Shown: positions 54,015 to 64,000 of the stretch, piece by piece
Layout: each line of letters starts with the position of its first letter
Position numbering within the stretch: position 1 is the stretch's first letter
Assembly: GCF_040548815.1 (NCBI RefSeq)
Contig: NZ_JBEPSM010000002.1
Location: 372,001-436,000, forward strand
Origin: Kaistia defluvii
GTDB taxonomy: Bacteria > Pseudomonadota > Alphaproteobacteria > Rhizobiales > Kaistiaceae
DNA length: 64,000 nt
Reading direction: 5' to 3'
Position numbers and translations under genes: made by a program
The notes under the pieces: model-generated
Database searches by the model: none
What the model saw: only the letters and a program-made list of their open reading frames with translations
Told to the model about the DNA's origin: nothing

Positions 54015-55826
54015 TCAGCGGATGGCGGGCAGCAGCGTGTGCGCCATGCGGCGCACCGGTCCTATTGCCGGCGCCGCATCGCTTCTGCGCGATAGACCGC
54101 TGAAGTCCGGTACCAAAGTCGGATGCTCCCAATTGCCGCCGACGATGAAGGGCACCCGGATCGGCGTGCTGGTTGCGCCGGTGGCGCGGTCGATCGTGAG
54201 CTCGCCGCGCGCGCTCAGCGAAGTCGCCTGCAGCGGCGCTTCGCCGGAAAGCGCAATGGTGTAGCCGGTGCCCGTCACCAGGATGGAGGGCGCGGCGATC
54301 TGGTCGGCGTTGATGGCGAAGGTGCCGTCGGCCTGGGTGAACTTGGTCGAGCCGCCAAGCAGGTTGCCGCTCATCGTCCCGTCTGCGGTGATCGCTTGCG
54401 ACAGCGCGGCGATGTTGACGCCCTCGAACGTGCCGTCGGTGATCGTCGCCTTGCCGCTGCCGACAAGCGAGGCCATCAGCCCGTTCCAGTTGGTGCCATG
54501 GGCCGAGAGATTGACCGTGCCCGAGCCGGTGCCGTCGAGCTGGCTGATGCCGAACAGGTCGGAGAGCGCAGCGCGGACCGGCAGGCCGTCGATGCGGCCC
54601 TGGAGCGAGGCGGAGGCGGCCTCGTCCTGCAGCGAAGCGGACAGGCTTGCGGACAGGCGGCCGCCATAGAGCAGCGCCTCGCCGACCGAGAGGTTCAGCC
54701 TTTCGTCGCGGATCGTCGCCGATGCCGCGGTACGCCCCAGCCGCGCGCTTCCCAGCAGCACCTGAGCCGCCGAGACCCGCAGGTCAAGGTCGTTGCTGTC
54801 GAGCGCGCCAAGCGGGAAGGGCAGGTCGGGCGTCGTGCGGGCCGCCGTGACCATGCTGACAAGCGCCTCTGCATAGGCGGAGAGGTCGAGGCTCTCGAAG
54901 GCGAGCGTCCCCTGCACGGCGGGGCGGCCATGCGCGAAGTTGATCGACAGCGCGCCCTCGCTCTCATTGCCATCGACGCTGATCTTCGCGTTCGAGAAGG
55001 TCAGGGTCCGGGCGGCGAGGCTGGTCGGGGATTCGATCGAGGCGCTGCCCAGCGTCGAGCCTTCGCCCATCGGCATGCCGAAGATGCCGGCAAGTCGCCG
55101 GATCGACGGCGTGGTGACGGTGAGGTCGCCTTCCCCTTCCGGGTCGGCCAGGTTGGACACCGTTCCGGTGAAGCTGGCGCGCAGCGGCGTCGAGGCGATC
55201 GCGAATCGAAGCGCCGTCTGCCGGCCGCTGACCAGGTCGAGTGGCGTGCCGATCGAGCCGTTGAAGTCGAATGGCTCGTCCTGCCAGACGGCGCTGCCCT
55301 TGATGCTGGCCGTGGCGGCGGGATCGGGCCAGTCGAGCCGCGCATCGACGCCGGTCAGAAGCAGTTCCCTCTGGTCCTGGCCCCGATAGTGCAGCGTGCC
55401 GGAGCGGATGACGAGGCGGCCGAGTTCGGAATCCCCGCGCAGCGCCCGCGGCAGCGTCCAGTTCGGCAGGCCCTTCTCGTTGACCCCGAAGCGGAACACC
55501 GGATTGTCGAGCTCCAGCAGGGACGGCCGAACCCGGCCGATCAGCAGCGGCAGGAAGCTCAGCTCAGCCGACAGGGAGTCCATCTCGACCAGCGGCTGCG
55601 GATCCTTGTCCGAGCTGATCCGCACTTTGGAGAAGGTGACGGTCGGGTAGGGGGTGAAGGCGACGGTCGGCGTGCCGTCAAAGGTCAGGGCGCGCCCGCT
55701 CCAGCCTGCGACTTCGCGCGTCAGCGATCGACGAACGGCTTCGATGGTGACCAGCTTGGGCGCCAGAAGGACGAAGGCGCCGCAAAGGATCAGAATCGTT
55801 GCGAGGGCGAATAGGATTTTTTTCAT
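54015..55826 (-). CDS. AsmA family protein
   Basis: 603-aa inner-membrane-anchored periplasmic protein: one N-terminal helix ([20 protein letters not shown]), then beta-rich repeats, with the AsmA opening [20 protein letters not shown] and a C-terminal AsmA_2-like domain ([60 protein letters not shown]). The family bridges lipids between inner and outer membrane in other bacteria. Single gene, convergent with the MATE gene (5 bp apart) and divergent from the ligase gene. Confidence 0.92.
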   Translation of the reverse strand: MKKILFALATILILCGAFVLLAPKLVTIEAVRRSLTREVAGWSGRALTFDGTPTVAFTPYPTVTFSKVRISSDKDPQPLVEMDSLSAELSFLPLLIGRVRPSLLELDNPVFRFGVNEKGLPNWTLPRALRGDSELGRLVIRSGTLHYRGQDQRELLLTGVDARLDWPDPAATASIKGSAVWQDEPFDFNGSIGTPLDLVSGRQTALRFAIASTPLRASFTGTVSNLADPEGEGDLTVTTPSIRRLAGIFGMPMGEGSTLGSASIESPTSLAARTLTFSNAKISVDGNESEGALSINFAHGRPAVQGTLAFESLDLSAYAEALVSMVTAARTTPDLPFPLGALDSNDLDLRVSAAQVLLGSARLGRTAASATIRDERLNLSVGEALLYGGRLSASLSASLQDEAASASLQGRIDGLPVRAALSDLFGISQLDGTGSGTVNLSAHGTNWNGLMASLVGSGKATITDGTFEGVNIAALSQAITADGTMSGNLLGGSTKFTQADGTFAINADQIAAPSILVTGTGYTIALSGEAPLQATSLSARGELTIDRATGATSTPIRVPFIVGGNWEHPTLVPDFSGLSRRSDAAPAIGPVRRMAHTLLPAIR

Positions 55827-56032
55827 GTCACCCGGTGACGATTGCCCCTAACGTTTCGGAAGGTGCCACGACCGAATGGCTCCCGGATAGGCAGAATTCC
55901 GTGATTTCGCAAGGCCTTTCTAGCCAAACTCGGCAAGGTTTCCCGCGTGACTTGGCGGCAGGCTGCGGATATCCATGGCAAGACAGCGAAATTTTGCCGC
56001 ACTGCAACCTACTCGGAAAGGGCCGTTCCGCC

Positions 56033-58009
<1,977 letters not shown>

Positions 58010-58026
58010 GGACCCACCCGCCGGCC

Positions 58027-58126
58027 GTCATCCTCGCGAAGGCGAGGATCCATACAGCCGGAGCGTCGGGAGTCTCGCACCTTCGCAACCCGGCTGAATG
58101 GATCCCGGGTCTGCGCCCGGGATGAC
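58027..58126. repeat. 100-bp palindromic intergenic element
   Basis: A mirror-ended unit: GTCATCCTCGCGAAGGCGAG at the left and GCGCCCGGGATGAC at the right, with ATGGATCCCGGGTCTGCGCC and GGATCCATACAGCC as inverted inner segments (CATCC...GGATG). This is the common rhizobial intergenic palindrome type. It sits between the ligase gene and xseA, with nothing else in the 225-bp gap. Confidence 0.75.
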
Positions 58127-58234
58127 GCCCGAGATTGGGGCTGGTCTTGGCGTCTTTGCGATACGGGCAGGCGACTCTCTATGATCGCGTCGCCTCATCT
58201 TGGCCAGTGTGGAATAGAATGGCTCGAGCGAGAC

Positions 58235-59785
58235 CTAAAACAGGCTTTCCTGCGTCGGCGGCTTGGGCTTGGCCGCCTTCTTGGGGCGCGGTTCGGCGGC
58301 GCCGCCGGCCGCGATCGCACCGATCTCGCCGTCCTGGAACTTGATCGTCAGCGCGTCGCCGCTGGCGACCTTCGAGGCCGTGCGCACCGTCCTGCCCTCG
58401 GCATCCGTCACCAGCGCAAAGCCGCGCGCCAAGATGCTCCGATACGAAAGCGTCTCGGCCAGTTGCCAGGCACGGTCGAGCCGGTCACGGTTCTTCTCGA
58501 CGATGCGGATAAAGGCGCGATCGCCCCGGCGTTCGATCTCGGCGATCTGCGCGCCGCCGCGGGCAACACGCTGCGCGATCGGCTCGATGCGCAGCCGGCC
58601 GGCGATGCGGGCGAAACCCGCGCGCTTGCGTTCGGCGTGAACCTCAAGCGCGCGTCCTTGCCGTTCGCCAAGCGCGTTCAGCCGGTCGTGCGCGCGAAGG
58701 GTGAGGCGGTCGAGGGATGACAGCGACAGCCGTCCGGCGGTGCGTTCCAGCCGGCCGCGATGCGCCAGCGTATTGGCGCCGAGCGCGCGGCCGATGCGGG
58801 CGGCGAGCTCGTCGAAAGAGCGGCGTGGAATGGCGAGCAGGTCATCGAGGCGCGGCAGGGCGCGGGTCGCGGCGCGCAGCTCGCGGCGGCGGCCTTCGAC
58901 CAGCCGCAGCATCGCGCCATCGAGCCGCCGGCCGAGATCGCCGACCGTGCCGACCAACTCCGAGCGCACCGGCACCGCCATTTCGGCAGCGCCCGTCGGC
59001 GTCGGCGCGCGGAGATCGGAAGCGAAATCGATCAGCGTCGTGTCGGTTTCGTGGCCCACGGCCGAGATCAGCGGGATCGCTGAATCCGCGACCGCGCGTA
59101 CGACGATTTCCTCGTTGAAGCCCCAGAGGTCTTCGAGGCTGCCGCCACCGCGCGCAACGATCAAGACGTCGGGTCGTGGGATCGCGCCGCCGGCGGCAAG
59201 CGCGTTGAAGCCCGCGATTGCCGCGGCCACTTCGGCGGCCGAGGTTTCCCCCTGCACGCGAACCGGCCAGACCAGCACCCGCACCGGGAAGCGGTCGGCG
59301 AGACGATGCAGGATGTCGCGGATGACCGCGCCGGTCGGGGACGTCACGACGCCGATGACGCGTGGCAGATAGGGGATCGGCTTCTTGCGGTTCGAGTCGA
59401 ACAGCCCTTCGGCGGCCAGCTTGCGCCGGCGCTCCTCGAGCAGCGCCATCAGCGCGCCGACGCCGGCTGGCTCCAGTGCCTCGATGACGATCTGGTATTT
59501 GGAGGAGCCTGGAAAGGTGGTCAGCTTGCCGGTGGCGATGACTTCCATGCCCTCTTCGGGACGGAAGCGCAGCTTGCCGAAATTGCCCTTCCAGATCACC
59601 GCCTCGATCTTCGAGCGGTCGTCCTTGAGCGCGAAATAGGCGTGGCCCGAGGAATGCGGGCCGCGATAGCCGGAAATCTCGCCGCGCACGCGCACGAAGC
59701 CAAAAGCGTCCTCGACGGTGCGCTTCAGCGCCATCGAGATTTCGGAGACGGAGTATTCGCCGGCGTTATGGACGGGATCGGTCAA
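58235..59785 (-). CDS. xseA: Exodeoxyribonuclease VII large subunit
   Basis: 516-aa large subunit of exonuclease VII (single-strand DNA). N-terminal OB fold: [40 protein letters not shown]. Catalytic core: VITSP-like [40 protein letters not shown] and [20 protein letters not shown] (catalytic His/Asp). The long C-terminal coiled-coil region (residues about 290-450) is Arg/Ala rich. It is divergent from rsmE. The small subunit gene xseB is not in the window. Confidence 0.95.
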   Translation of the reverse strand: MTDPVHNAGEYSVSEISMALKRTVEDAFGFVRVRGEISGYRGPHSSGHAYFALKDDRSKIEAVIWKGNFGKLRFRPEEGMEVIATGKLTTFPGSSKYQIVIEALEPAGVGALMALLEERRRKLAAEGLFDSNRKKPIPYLPRVIGVVTSPTGAVIRDILHRLADRFPVRVLVWPVRVQGETSAAEVAAAIAGFNALAAGGAIPRPDVLIVARGGGSLEDLWGFNEEIVVRAVADSAIPLISAVGHETDTTLIDFASDLRAPTPTGAAEMAVPVRSELVGTVGDLGRRLDGAMLRLVEGRRRELRAATRALPRLDDLLAIPRRSFDELAARIGRALGANTLAHRGRLERTAGRLSLSSLDRLTLRAHDRLNALGERQGRALEVHAERKRAGFARIAGRLRIEPIAQRVARGGAQIAEIERRGDRAFIRIVEKNRDRLDRAWQLAETLSYRSILARGFALVTDAEGRTVRTASKVASGDALTIKFQDGEIGAIAAGGAAEPRPKKAAKPKPPTQESLF

Positions 59786-59921
59786 GTCGGTCGCGGCCTT
59801 GCTTGATTCCGCTCGGGGGCGGTGGGGGCTGTCGGCCCTGAATGCCCCCGCGCCCCGCGCCGGTCAAGCCGCACGGCCCAGCCACCTTGCGGCGCGGCCA
59901 TGCTTTGCGTAATCGAAGCGG

Positions 59922-60695
59922 ATGTCGCGCTATGATTTCACCACCCAACGCCTGTTCATCGACGCCCCGCTCAACGAGGGCGCCCGCATCGTCATGGACA
60001 AGGGGCAGACCAACTATCTGGTCAATGTGCTGCGCATGCGCGAGGGCGACCCGGTGCTGATCTTCAATGGCCGCGACGGCGAATGGCAGGCGACGCTCGC
60101 CGAGGCCGGCCGCAAGGGCGCCGTGCTGACAGCCGATGCGCTGTCGCGCGAGCAGACGCCGGCATCGCCGCTCATGTATCTGTTCGCGCCGATCAAGCAG
60201 GCGCGGCTCGACTACATGGTGCAGAAGGCCGTCGAGATGGGGGTCGGCCACATCCGCCCCGTCATCACCCGGAGAACCCAGGTGGCGCGGCTGAACGACG
60301 AGCGGCTGCGCGCCAACGCCATCGAGGCGGCGGAACAATGCGGCGTGCTGTCGATTCCCGAGATCGAAGCGCCGGAGCAACTCACGGCCTTGCTCGCGCG
60401 CTGGCCGAAGGACGAGCCGGAGCGCCGGATCATCTTCTGCGACGAGGATGAGACGGGCGCGGACCCGGTTTCGATCCTGCGGGGCCTGCCCAAGGGACCG
60501 CTCGCCGTGCTGATCGGGCCGGAAGGCGGCTTTTCGCCGGAAGAGCGCGAGGCGCTGCACGCGCTGCCCTTCGTGACCGCCATCCCGCTCGGCCCCCGCA
60601 TCCTGCGGGCTGACACCGCCGCCGTGGCGGCGCTGGCGCTGGTGCAGGCCGTGGCCGGCGACTGGACTGCCGATGCGCCGGGACCCCGTGTATAG
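59922..60695 (+). CDS. rsmE: 16S rRNA m3U1498 methyltransferase RsmE
   Basis: 257-aa SPOUT-class methyltransferase. N-terminal PUA-like RNA-binding part (RLFIDAPLNEGARIVMDKGQ, LRMREGDPVLIFNGRDGEW) and C-terminal trefoil knot with LIGPEGGFSPEEREALHALP and the SAM pocket IPLGPRILRADTAAVAALAL. QKAVEMGVGHIRPVITRRTQ also is RsmE-typical. It modifies U1498 in the decoding centre. GAAGCGG precedes the ATG. Divergent from xseA with 136 bp between. Confidence 0.94.
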   Translation: MSRYDFTTQRLFIDAPLNEGARIVMDKGQTNYLVNVLRMREGDPVLIFNGRDGEWQATLAEAGRKGAVLTADALSREQTPASPLMYLFAPIKQARLDYMVQKAVEMGVGHIRPVITRRTQVARLNDERLRANAIEAAEQCGVLSIPEIEAPEQLTALLARWPKDEPERRIIFCDEDETGADPVSILRGLPKGPLAVLIGPEGGFSPEEREALHALPFVTAIPLGPRILRADTAAVAALALVQAVAGDWTADAPGPRV

Positions 60696-60803
60696 TTTGC
60701 AATACACAGTTCACGAAATCGTGACTGGAAGGGTTTGGGATGGGGCGCTGGAGCGTATGCTTGTCTCGGCAAGAGAAACACCCTTAGTCTAGATTCATTC
60801 CAT

Positions 60804-60820
60804 ATTAGAACGGATCTAAT
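60804..60820. promoter_or_regulatory. Candidate Irr box (ICE) upstream of the iron-binding protein gene
   Basis: ATTAGAACGGATCTAAT resembles the iron control element of rhizobial Irr (TTTAGAA-N3-TTCTAAA), with 11 of 14 fixed positions matched. A perfect 14-bp palindrome TAATCTATAGATTA overlaps it at 60817-60830. This AT-rich island is unusual for the region and lies 122 bp before the iron-binding protein start. Confidence 0.55.
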
Positions 60821-60941
60821 CTATAGATTAAATCGTAGACTGCCGGTTGACCTCTATTTGCGATGATGGGATGGAGCCGGCAGAAGTTGCCGGACATCGA
60901 CGGCGACCAGGGTTCCGCCCCCTCTATGAACGGAGTTCACT

Positions 60942-61976
60942 ATGCTTAGCCTGACCCGCCTGATCCAGGGCGCCGCAGCCGCTGCGCTGCTGGCGACCAC
61001 AACACTTGCCGCCTCCGCTGCCGGCGAAGTGAATGTCTACACGACCCGCGAGCCGGGCCTGATCCAGCCGCTGCTGGAGACGTTCTCCAAGGAGACGGGC
61101 ATCAAGGCCAATGTGATCTTCGTCAAGGAAGGCCTCGCCGAGCGCGTCGCCACCGAAGGCGCCAATTCGCCGGCTGACGTGCTGTCCGTCGTCGACTTCG
61201 GCAATCTGATCGAGCTTTCCGACCGAGGCCTGACCCAGCCGATCCAGTCGGCCGTGCTGGAAGAGGCGATCCCCGCCAATCTGCGCGACCCGAACGGCCA
61301 GTGGTTCGGCCTGTCGATGCGGGCCCGCGTCATCTATGCCTCGAAGGATCGGGTCAAGGATGAGACGCTGACCTATGAGGATCTCGCCGACCCGCGCTTC
61401 AAGGGCAAGGTCTGCATCCGTTCGGGCCAGCATCCCTACAACACCTCGCTGATCGCTGCAGTGATCGCCAAGGACGGCGCCGAGGCCACCAAGACCTGGC
61501 TCACCGGCGTCAAGGACAACCTGGCCCGCAAGGCCGGCGGCGGCGACCGCGACGTGGCGCGCGACATCCTCGCCAATCTCTGCGACATCGGCATCGCCAA
61601 TTCCTACTATGTCGGCCTGATGCGGTCCGGCAAGGGCGGCCCGGAGCAGGTCGAATGGGGCAACGCGATCCGCGTCATCCTGCCGACCTTCAAGGACAAG
61701 GCCGGCACGCATGTGAACGTCTCGGGCGCGGCCGTCGCCAAGAATGCCCCGAACAAGGAAAACGCCGTCAAGCTGCTGGAATTCCTCGCTTCGCAGGAAG
61801 CTCAGGAAATCTACGCAAAGGCAAACTTCGAATATCCCGTTCGCGCCGGCGTCGCGCCCGACCCGATCATCGCCGAGCTCGGCACGCTGACGGTCGACCC
61901 GCTGCCGCTGACGGATGTCGCCAAGCAGCGCAAGCAGGCCAGCGAACTGGTCGACGTGGTCGGCTTCGACGGCTGA
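60942..61976 (+). CDS. Ferric iron ABC transporter substrate-binding protein (FbpA/FutA type)
   Basis: 344-aa periplasmic Fe(III)-binding protein. Signal peptide MLSLTRLIQGAAAAALLATT (cleavage near ASAAG), then GEVNVYTTREPGLIQPLLET, the family start. Tyrosine ligands are in LCDIGIANSYYVGLM (adjacent Tyr pair), with NVSGAAVAKNAPNKENAVKL and ASQEAQEIYAKANFEYPVRA typical of the C-terminal lobe. A ribosome site ACGGAG is 7 bp before the ATG. The upstream AT-rich palindromes fit iron control. It is followed by the permease gene; the ATPase gene is not in the window. Confidence 0.93.
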   Translation: MLSLTRLIQGAAAAALLATTTLAASAAGEVNVYTTREPGLIQPLLETFSKETGIKANVIFVKEGLAERVATEGANSPADVLSVVDFGNLIELSDRGLTQPIQSAVLEEAIPANLRDPNGQWFGLSMRARVIYASKDRVKDETLTYEDLADPRFKGKVCIRSGQHPYNTSLIAAVIAKDGAEATKTWLTGVKDNLARKAGGGDRDVARDILANLCDIGIANSYYVGLMRSGKGGPEQVEWGNAIRVILPTFKDKAGTHVNVSGAAVAKNAPNKENAVKLLEFLASQEAQEIYAKANFEYPVRAGVAPDPIIAELGTLTVDPLPLTDVAKQRKQASELVDVVGFDG

Positions 61977-62017
61977 TCCTCCGCATGCTTAGGCCACTCG
62001 GCCCGACACGAAACACC

Positions 62018-62044
62018 TCATGCCCCGGAAGCCCCGGGGCATGA
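62018..62044 (+). promoter_or_regulatory. Hairpin covering the start of the iron permease gene
   Basis: A perfect 11-bp stem TCATGCCCCGG / CCGGGGCATGA with a 5-nt loop spans the intercistronic gap. The ATG at 62041 lies inside its 3' arm and an alternative ATG at 62020 lies in its 5' arm. It probably lowers permease translation relative to the binding protein, or stabilises the fbpA mRNA. Confidence 0.65.
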
Positions 62045-63726
62045 GTGATTCCGTTCTTCCCGCGCCATTGATGCGGGCAGCTCCCGCCCGCTCGGATCGA
62101 GCCTGGGTCATCGGCTCGGCCCTGGTTGCCCTTCTGGCATTGGCGCCCATCGGGGGCCTCGTCTTCTTCGCCTCGCGCGGCTCCGGCGAACTCTGGCCGC
62201 ATCTGATCGCCAATGTCCTGCCCGTCGCTGCGCGCACGACCGCGCTGCTTCTACTGGGCGTCGGCATCCTGGTCACCATTCTGGGCATCGGCACGGCCTG
62301 GCTGGTGACGGCCTATCGCTTTCCCGGCCGCCGGCTGTTTGAGTGGGCGCTGCTGCTGCCGCTTTCGGTGCCGAGCTACGTCATGGCCTTCGCCTATCTC
62401 GACGTCGTGCATCCGGTCGGCCCCCTGCAGACAGGCCTTCGCAATCTCTTCGGCATCAGCGACCCTCGCGGCCTGCCGTTTCCAGAGATCCGCTCGCTCG
62501 GCGGCGCGATCCTGCTGCTCGGCCTGATCCTCTATCCCTATGTCTACCTGCCGGTCCGGGCGCTGTTCGTCATGCAGTCGGCTTCGATGCTGGAAGCCTC
62601 GCGCACGCTGGGCGCGGGCCGCTTCCGCGCCTTTCGCACTGTCGCCTTGCCCTTGGCGCGTCCGGCTGTGGCGGTTGGCGTCAGCCTGGCGCTGATGGAA
62701 GCGCTGAACGACATCGGCGCGTCGGAATTCCTCGGCGTCCGCACGCTGACGGTCGCGATCTACACCACCTGGGTAACGCGCTCGTCGATCGAAGGTGCGG
62801 CACAGATTGCGCTCGTCATGCTGGCGATCGTCTTTGCGCTGGTGCTGCTCGAGCGGCTCGGGCGGAGCGGCATGAATTATTCAGGCCCGCGCGGCAACAC
62901 GCCGGCTATGGCGCAGACGCTTTCGGGCGTCTCGGCGCTGTCGGCGACGCTCGCCTGCGCGCTGCCGATCCTGCTCGGCTTCGTGGTGCCGGCAAGCTAT
63001 CTGGTCGTCTCGGCTGTGCGCCGCATCCGGCTGGGCGGCTTGCCGCCCGATCTCTGGGTCTGGACCGGCAACAGCGTCTTCTTCGCCGCGATTGCCGCTC
63101 TCCTCACCCTGGCCGTCGGCCTGTTCCTCGCTACGGCCGGCCGGATGTCCCGGCGAAAGACGCTGCATGGCATGATCCGCCTCGCCGGCATCGGCTATGC
63201 CATTCCGGGCACGGTGCTGGCCGTCGGCCTGCTGGTGCCCATCGCCGGCCTCGACAACTGGATCGCCGACGCGGTGAAGAGTGTTTGGGGCCGGTCGCCG
63301 GGTTTGATCCTGATGAGTTCCGGCGCCGCGCTGGTGCTCGCCTATTGCCTGCGTTTCCAGGCGATTTCGATCGGCGGCATCGAATCCGGCTTCACCCGCA
63401 TCGCCCCCTCGATCGACATGGCGGCGCGCAGTCTCGGCGCCGGCACGGCCCGGATCTCCGGCGGCATCCACATGCCGCTACTGTCGCCGGCGCTCGCCGC
63501 GGCGGGCCTGCTGGTCTTCGTCGACTGTATGAAGGAATTGCCGGCGACGCTGCTGCTGCGCCCGTTCAATTTCGAGACGCTCGCGACCTATGTCTATGGC
63601 GAGGCGGCGCGCGGCACCTATGAGGATGGCGCGGTGGCGGCGTTGGTCATCGTCTTCGTCGGCATGCTGCCGGTCGCGCTTCTGGCCCGCGCCGGAACGC
63701 GCGAGCGCCGAAAGCCGCCGGGCTAG
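62041..63726 (+). CDS. Iron(III) ABC transporter permease (FbpB/SfuB type, fused double permease)
   Basis: 561-aa membrane protein (ATG 62041; ATG 62020 adds seven residues) with two homologous halves of about six helices, each with an EAA loop: EASRTLGAGRFRAFRTVALP and MAARSLGAGTARISGGIHMP. This duplicated form is usual for FbpB. WALLLPLSVPSYVMAFAYLD and VFVDCMKELPATLLLRPFNF are strong markers. Its stop codon and the stop of the convergent enzyme gene share CTAG (63723-63726). No ATPase (FbpC) follows within the window. Confidence 0.92.
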   Translation: MSDSVLPAPLMRAAPARSDRAWVIGSALVALLALAPIGGLVFFASRGSGELWPHLIANVLPVAARTTALLLLGVGILVTILGIGTAWLVTAYRFPGRRLFEWALLLPLSVPSYVMAFAYLDVVHPVGPLQTGLRNLFGISDPRGLPFPEIRSLGGAILLLGLILYPYVYLPVRALFVMQSASMLEASRTLGAGRFRAFRTVALPLARPAVAVGVSLALMEALNDIGASEFLGVRTLTVAIYTTWVTRSSIEGAAQIALVMLAIVFALVLLERLGRSGMNYSGPRGNTPAMAQTLSGVSALSATLACALPILLGFVVPASYLVVSAVRRIRLGGLPPDLWVWTGNSVFFAAIAALLTLAVGLFLATAGRMSRRKTLHGMIRLAGIGYAIPGTVLAVGLLVPIAGLDNWIADAVKSVWGRSPGLILMSSGAALVLAYCLRFQAISIGGIESGFTRIAPSIDMAARSLGAGTARISGGIHMPLLSPALAAAGLLVFVDCMKELPATLLLRPFNFETLATYVYGEAARGTYEDGAVAALVIVFVGMLPVALLARAGTRERRKPPG

Positions 63727-64000
63727 CCCTTCAGGCTCTTGCCCTTGATCTCGTCGATGGTCGAGGAGGGGGAGATCGCCTGCGGGTCGACCTTCACATG
63801 AAGGATGGCAGGTTTGCCGGTTGCCTGGGCACGTTCAAAGGCGGGCCAGAAATCCTCGGTCCGCTCTACCGTTTCGCCATGGCCGCCATAGGCGCGGGCA
63901 AGAGCTGCGAAATCCGGATTGACGAGCTTCGTCGCTTCGATCCGGTCGGGGTAGCTGCGCTCCTGATGCGCGCGAATGGTGCCATACATGCCGTTGTCGA
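63723..64000 (-). CDS. Thiamine-diphosphate-dependent enzyme, C-terminal fragment (5' end outside window)
   Basis: The frame enters from beyond the window edge and gives the last 91 residues. The start DNGMYGTIRAHQE is the typical loop after the thiamine-diphosphate (GDG...N) motif in acetolactate synthase/benzoylformate-like enzymes. It continues KLVNPDFAALARAYGGHGET, TGKPAILHVKVDPQAIS and the ending EIKGKSLKG. The internal ATG is not the start. Convergent with the iron permease gene, with overlapping stop codons. Confidence 0.85.
   Translation of the reverse strand, partial: DNGMYGTIRAHQERSYPDRIEATKLVNPDFAALARAYGGHGETVERTEDFWPAFERAQATGKPAILHVKVDPQAISPSSTIDEIKGKSLKG

Overview
The window is a GC-rich stretch of a bacterial chromosome. 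Gene content points to an alphaproteobacterium of the order Hyphomicrobiales (Rhizobiales). The evidence is urtABCDE, a ThuEFG/AglA-type alpha-glucoside operon under a LacI regulator, zwf-edd, a cysG-DUF2849-cysI-cysH-DUF934-ferredoxin operon, a candidate Irr box, and several families of short palindromic intergenic repeats of the rhizobial type. The genus cannot be fixed from the sequence. No rRNA, tRNA, transposase, phage gene or CRISPR array was seen. This looks like a metabolic and transport-rich core or flexible chromosome region, not a mobile island.

Layout. 1-9.5 kb: a very large, window-truncated gene on the minus strand fuses an NCS1-type permease, an eight-cysteine linker and a hybrid histidine kinase. 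It is divergent from a complete urea/short-amide ABC importer, urtABCDE. 9.3-15.2 kb (minus): a small hypothetical gene, an inverse-autotransporter-like outer-membrane protein with a beta-helix passenger, dgoA and dgoK (galactonate branch), a DUF1311 protein and a LacI repressor. 15.2-21.6 kb (plus): an alpha-glucoside importer with an intracellular GH13 alpha-glucosidase, preceded by palindromic AAAGCGCTTT operators shared with the divergent lacI-type gene. 21.7-28.2 kb: a GST, a duplicated cysteine-rich secreted protein, a VOC protein, an SMP-30 lactonase, then zwf and edd (Entner-Doudoroff upper branch, no pgl). 28.2-33.6 kb: siroheme synthesis and assimilatory sulfate reduction with a dedicated [2Fe-2S] ferredoxin, behind a leader with two hairpins.

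33.8-37.7 kb (minus): a TetR-HlyD-ATPase-permease exporter operon. 37.9-40.1 kb: an NAD-dependent epimerase and a nitronate monooxygenase. 40.2-43.1 kb (minus): a Frc-type monosaccharide ABC importer with two dyads upstream. 43.3-51.9 kb: a putrescine module, with puuB, a class III aminotransferase and puuA on the minus strand divergent from potFGHI on the plus strand; a clear intrinsic terminator follows potF. 52.0-60.7 kb: a DUF2239 protein with a paired operator/promoter, a MATE exporter, AsmA, acetoacetyl-CoA synthetase, xseA and rsmE. 60.8-64 kb: a ferric-iron importer (binding protein and fused permease, no ATPase) behind a candidate Irr box, and the 3' end of a thiamine-diphosphate enzyme.

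The most unusual items are the NCS1 permease-kinase fusion facing urtA, the inverse-autotransporter/beta-helix protein, a 123-bp intergenic element present twice at identical length in opposite orientation, and several well-formed palindromes placed exactly in promoter regions. Coding frames were read by eye from the given sequence. Family names rest on motif recognition, not on database searches.
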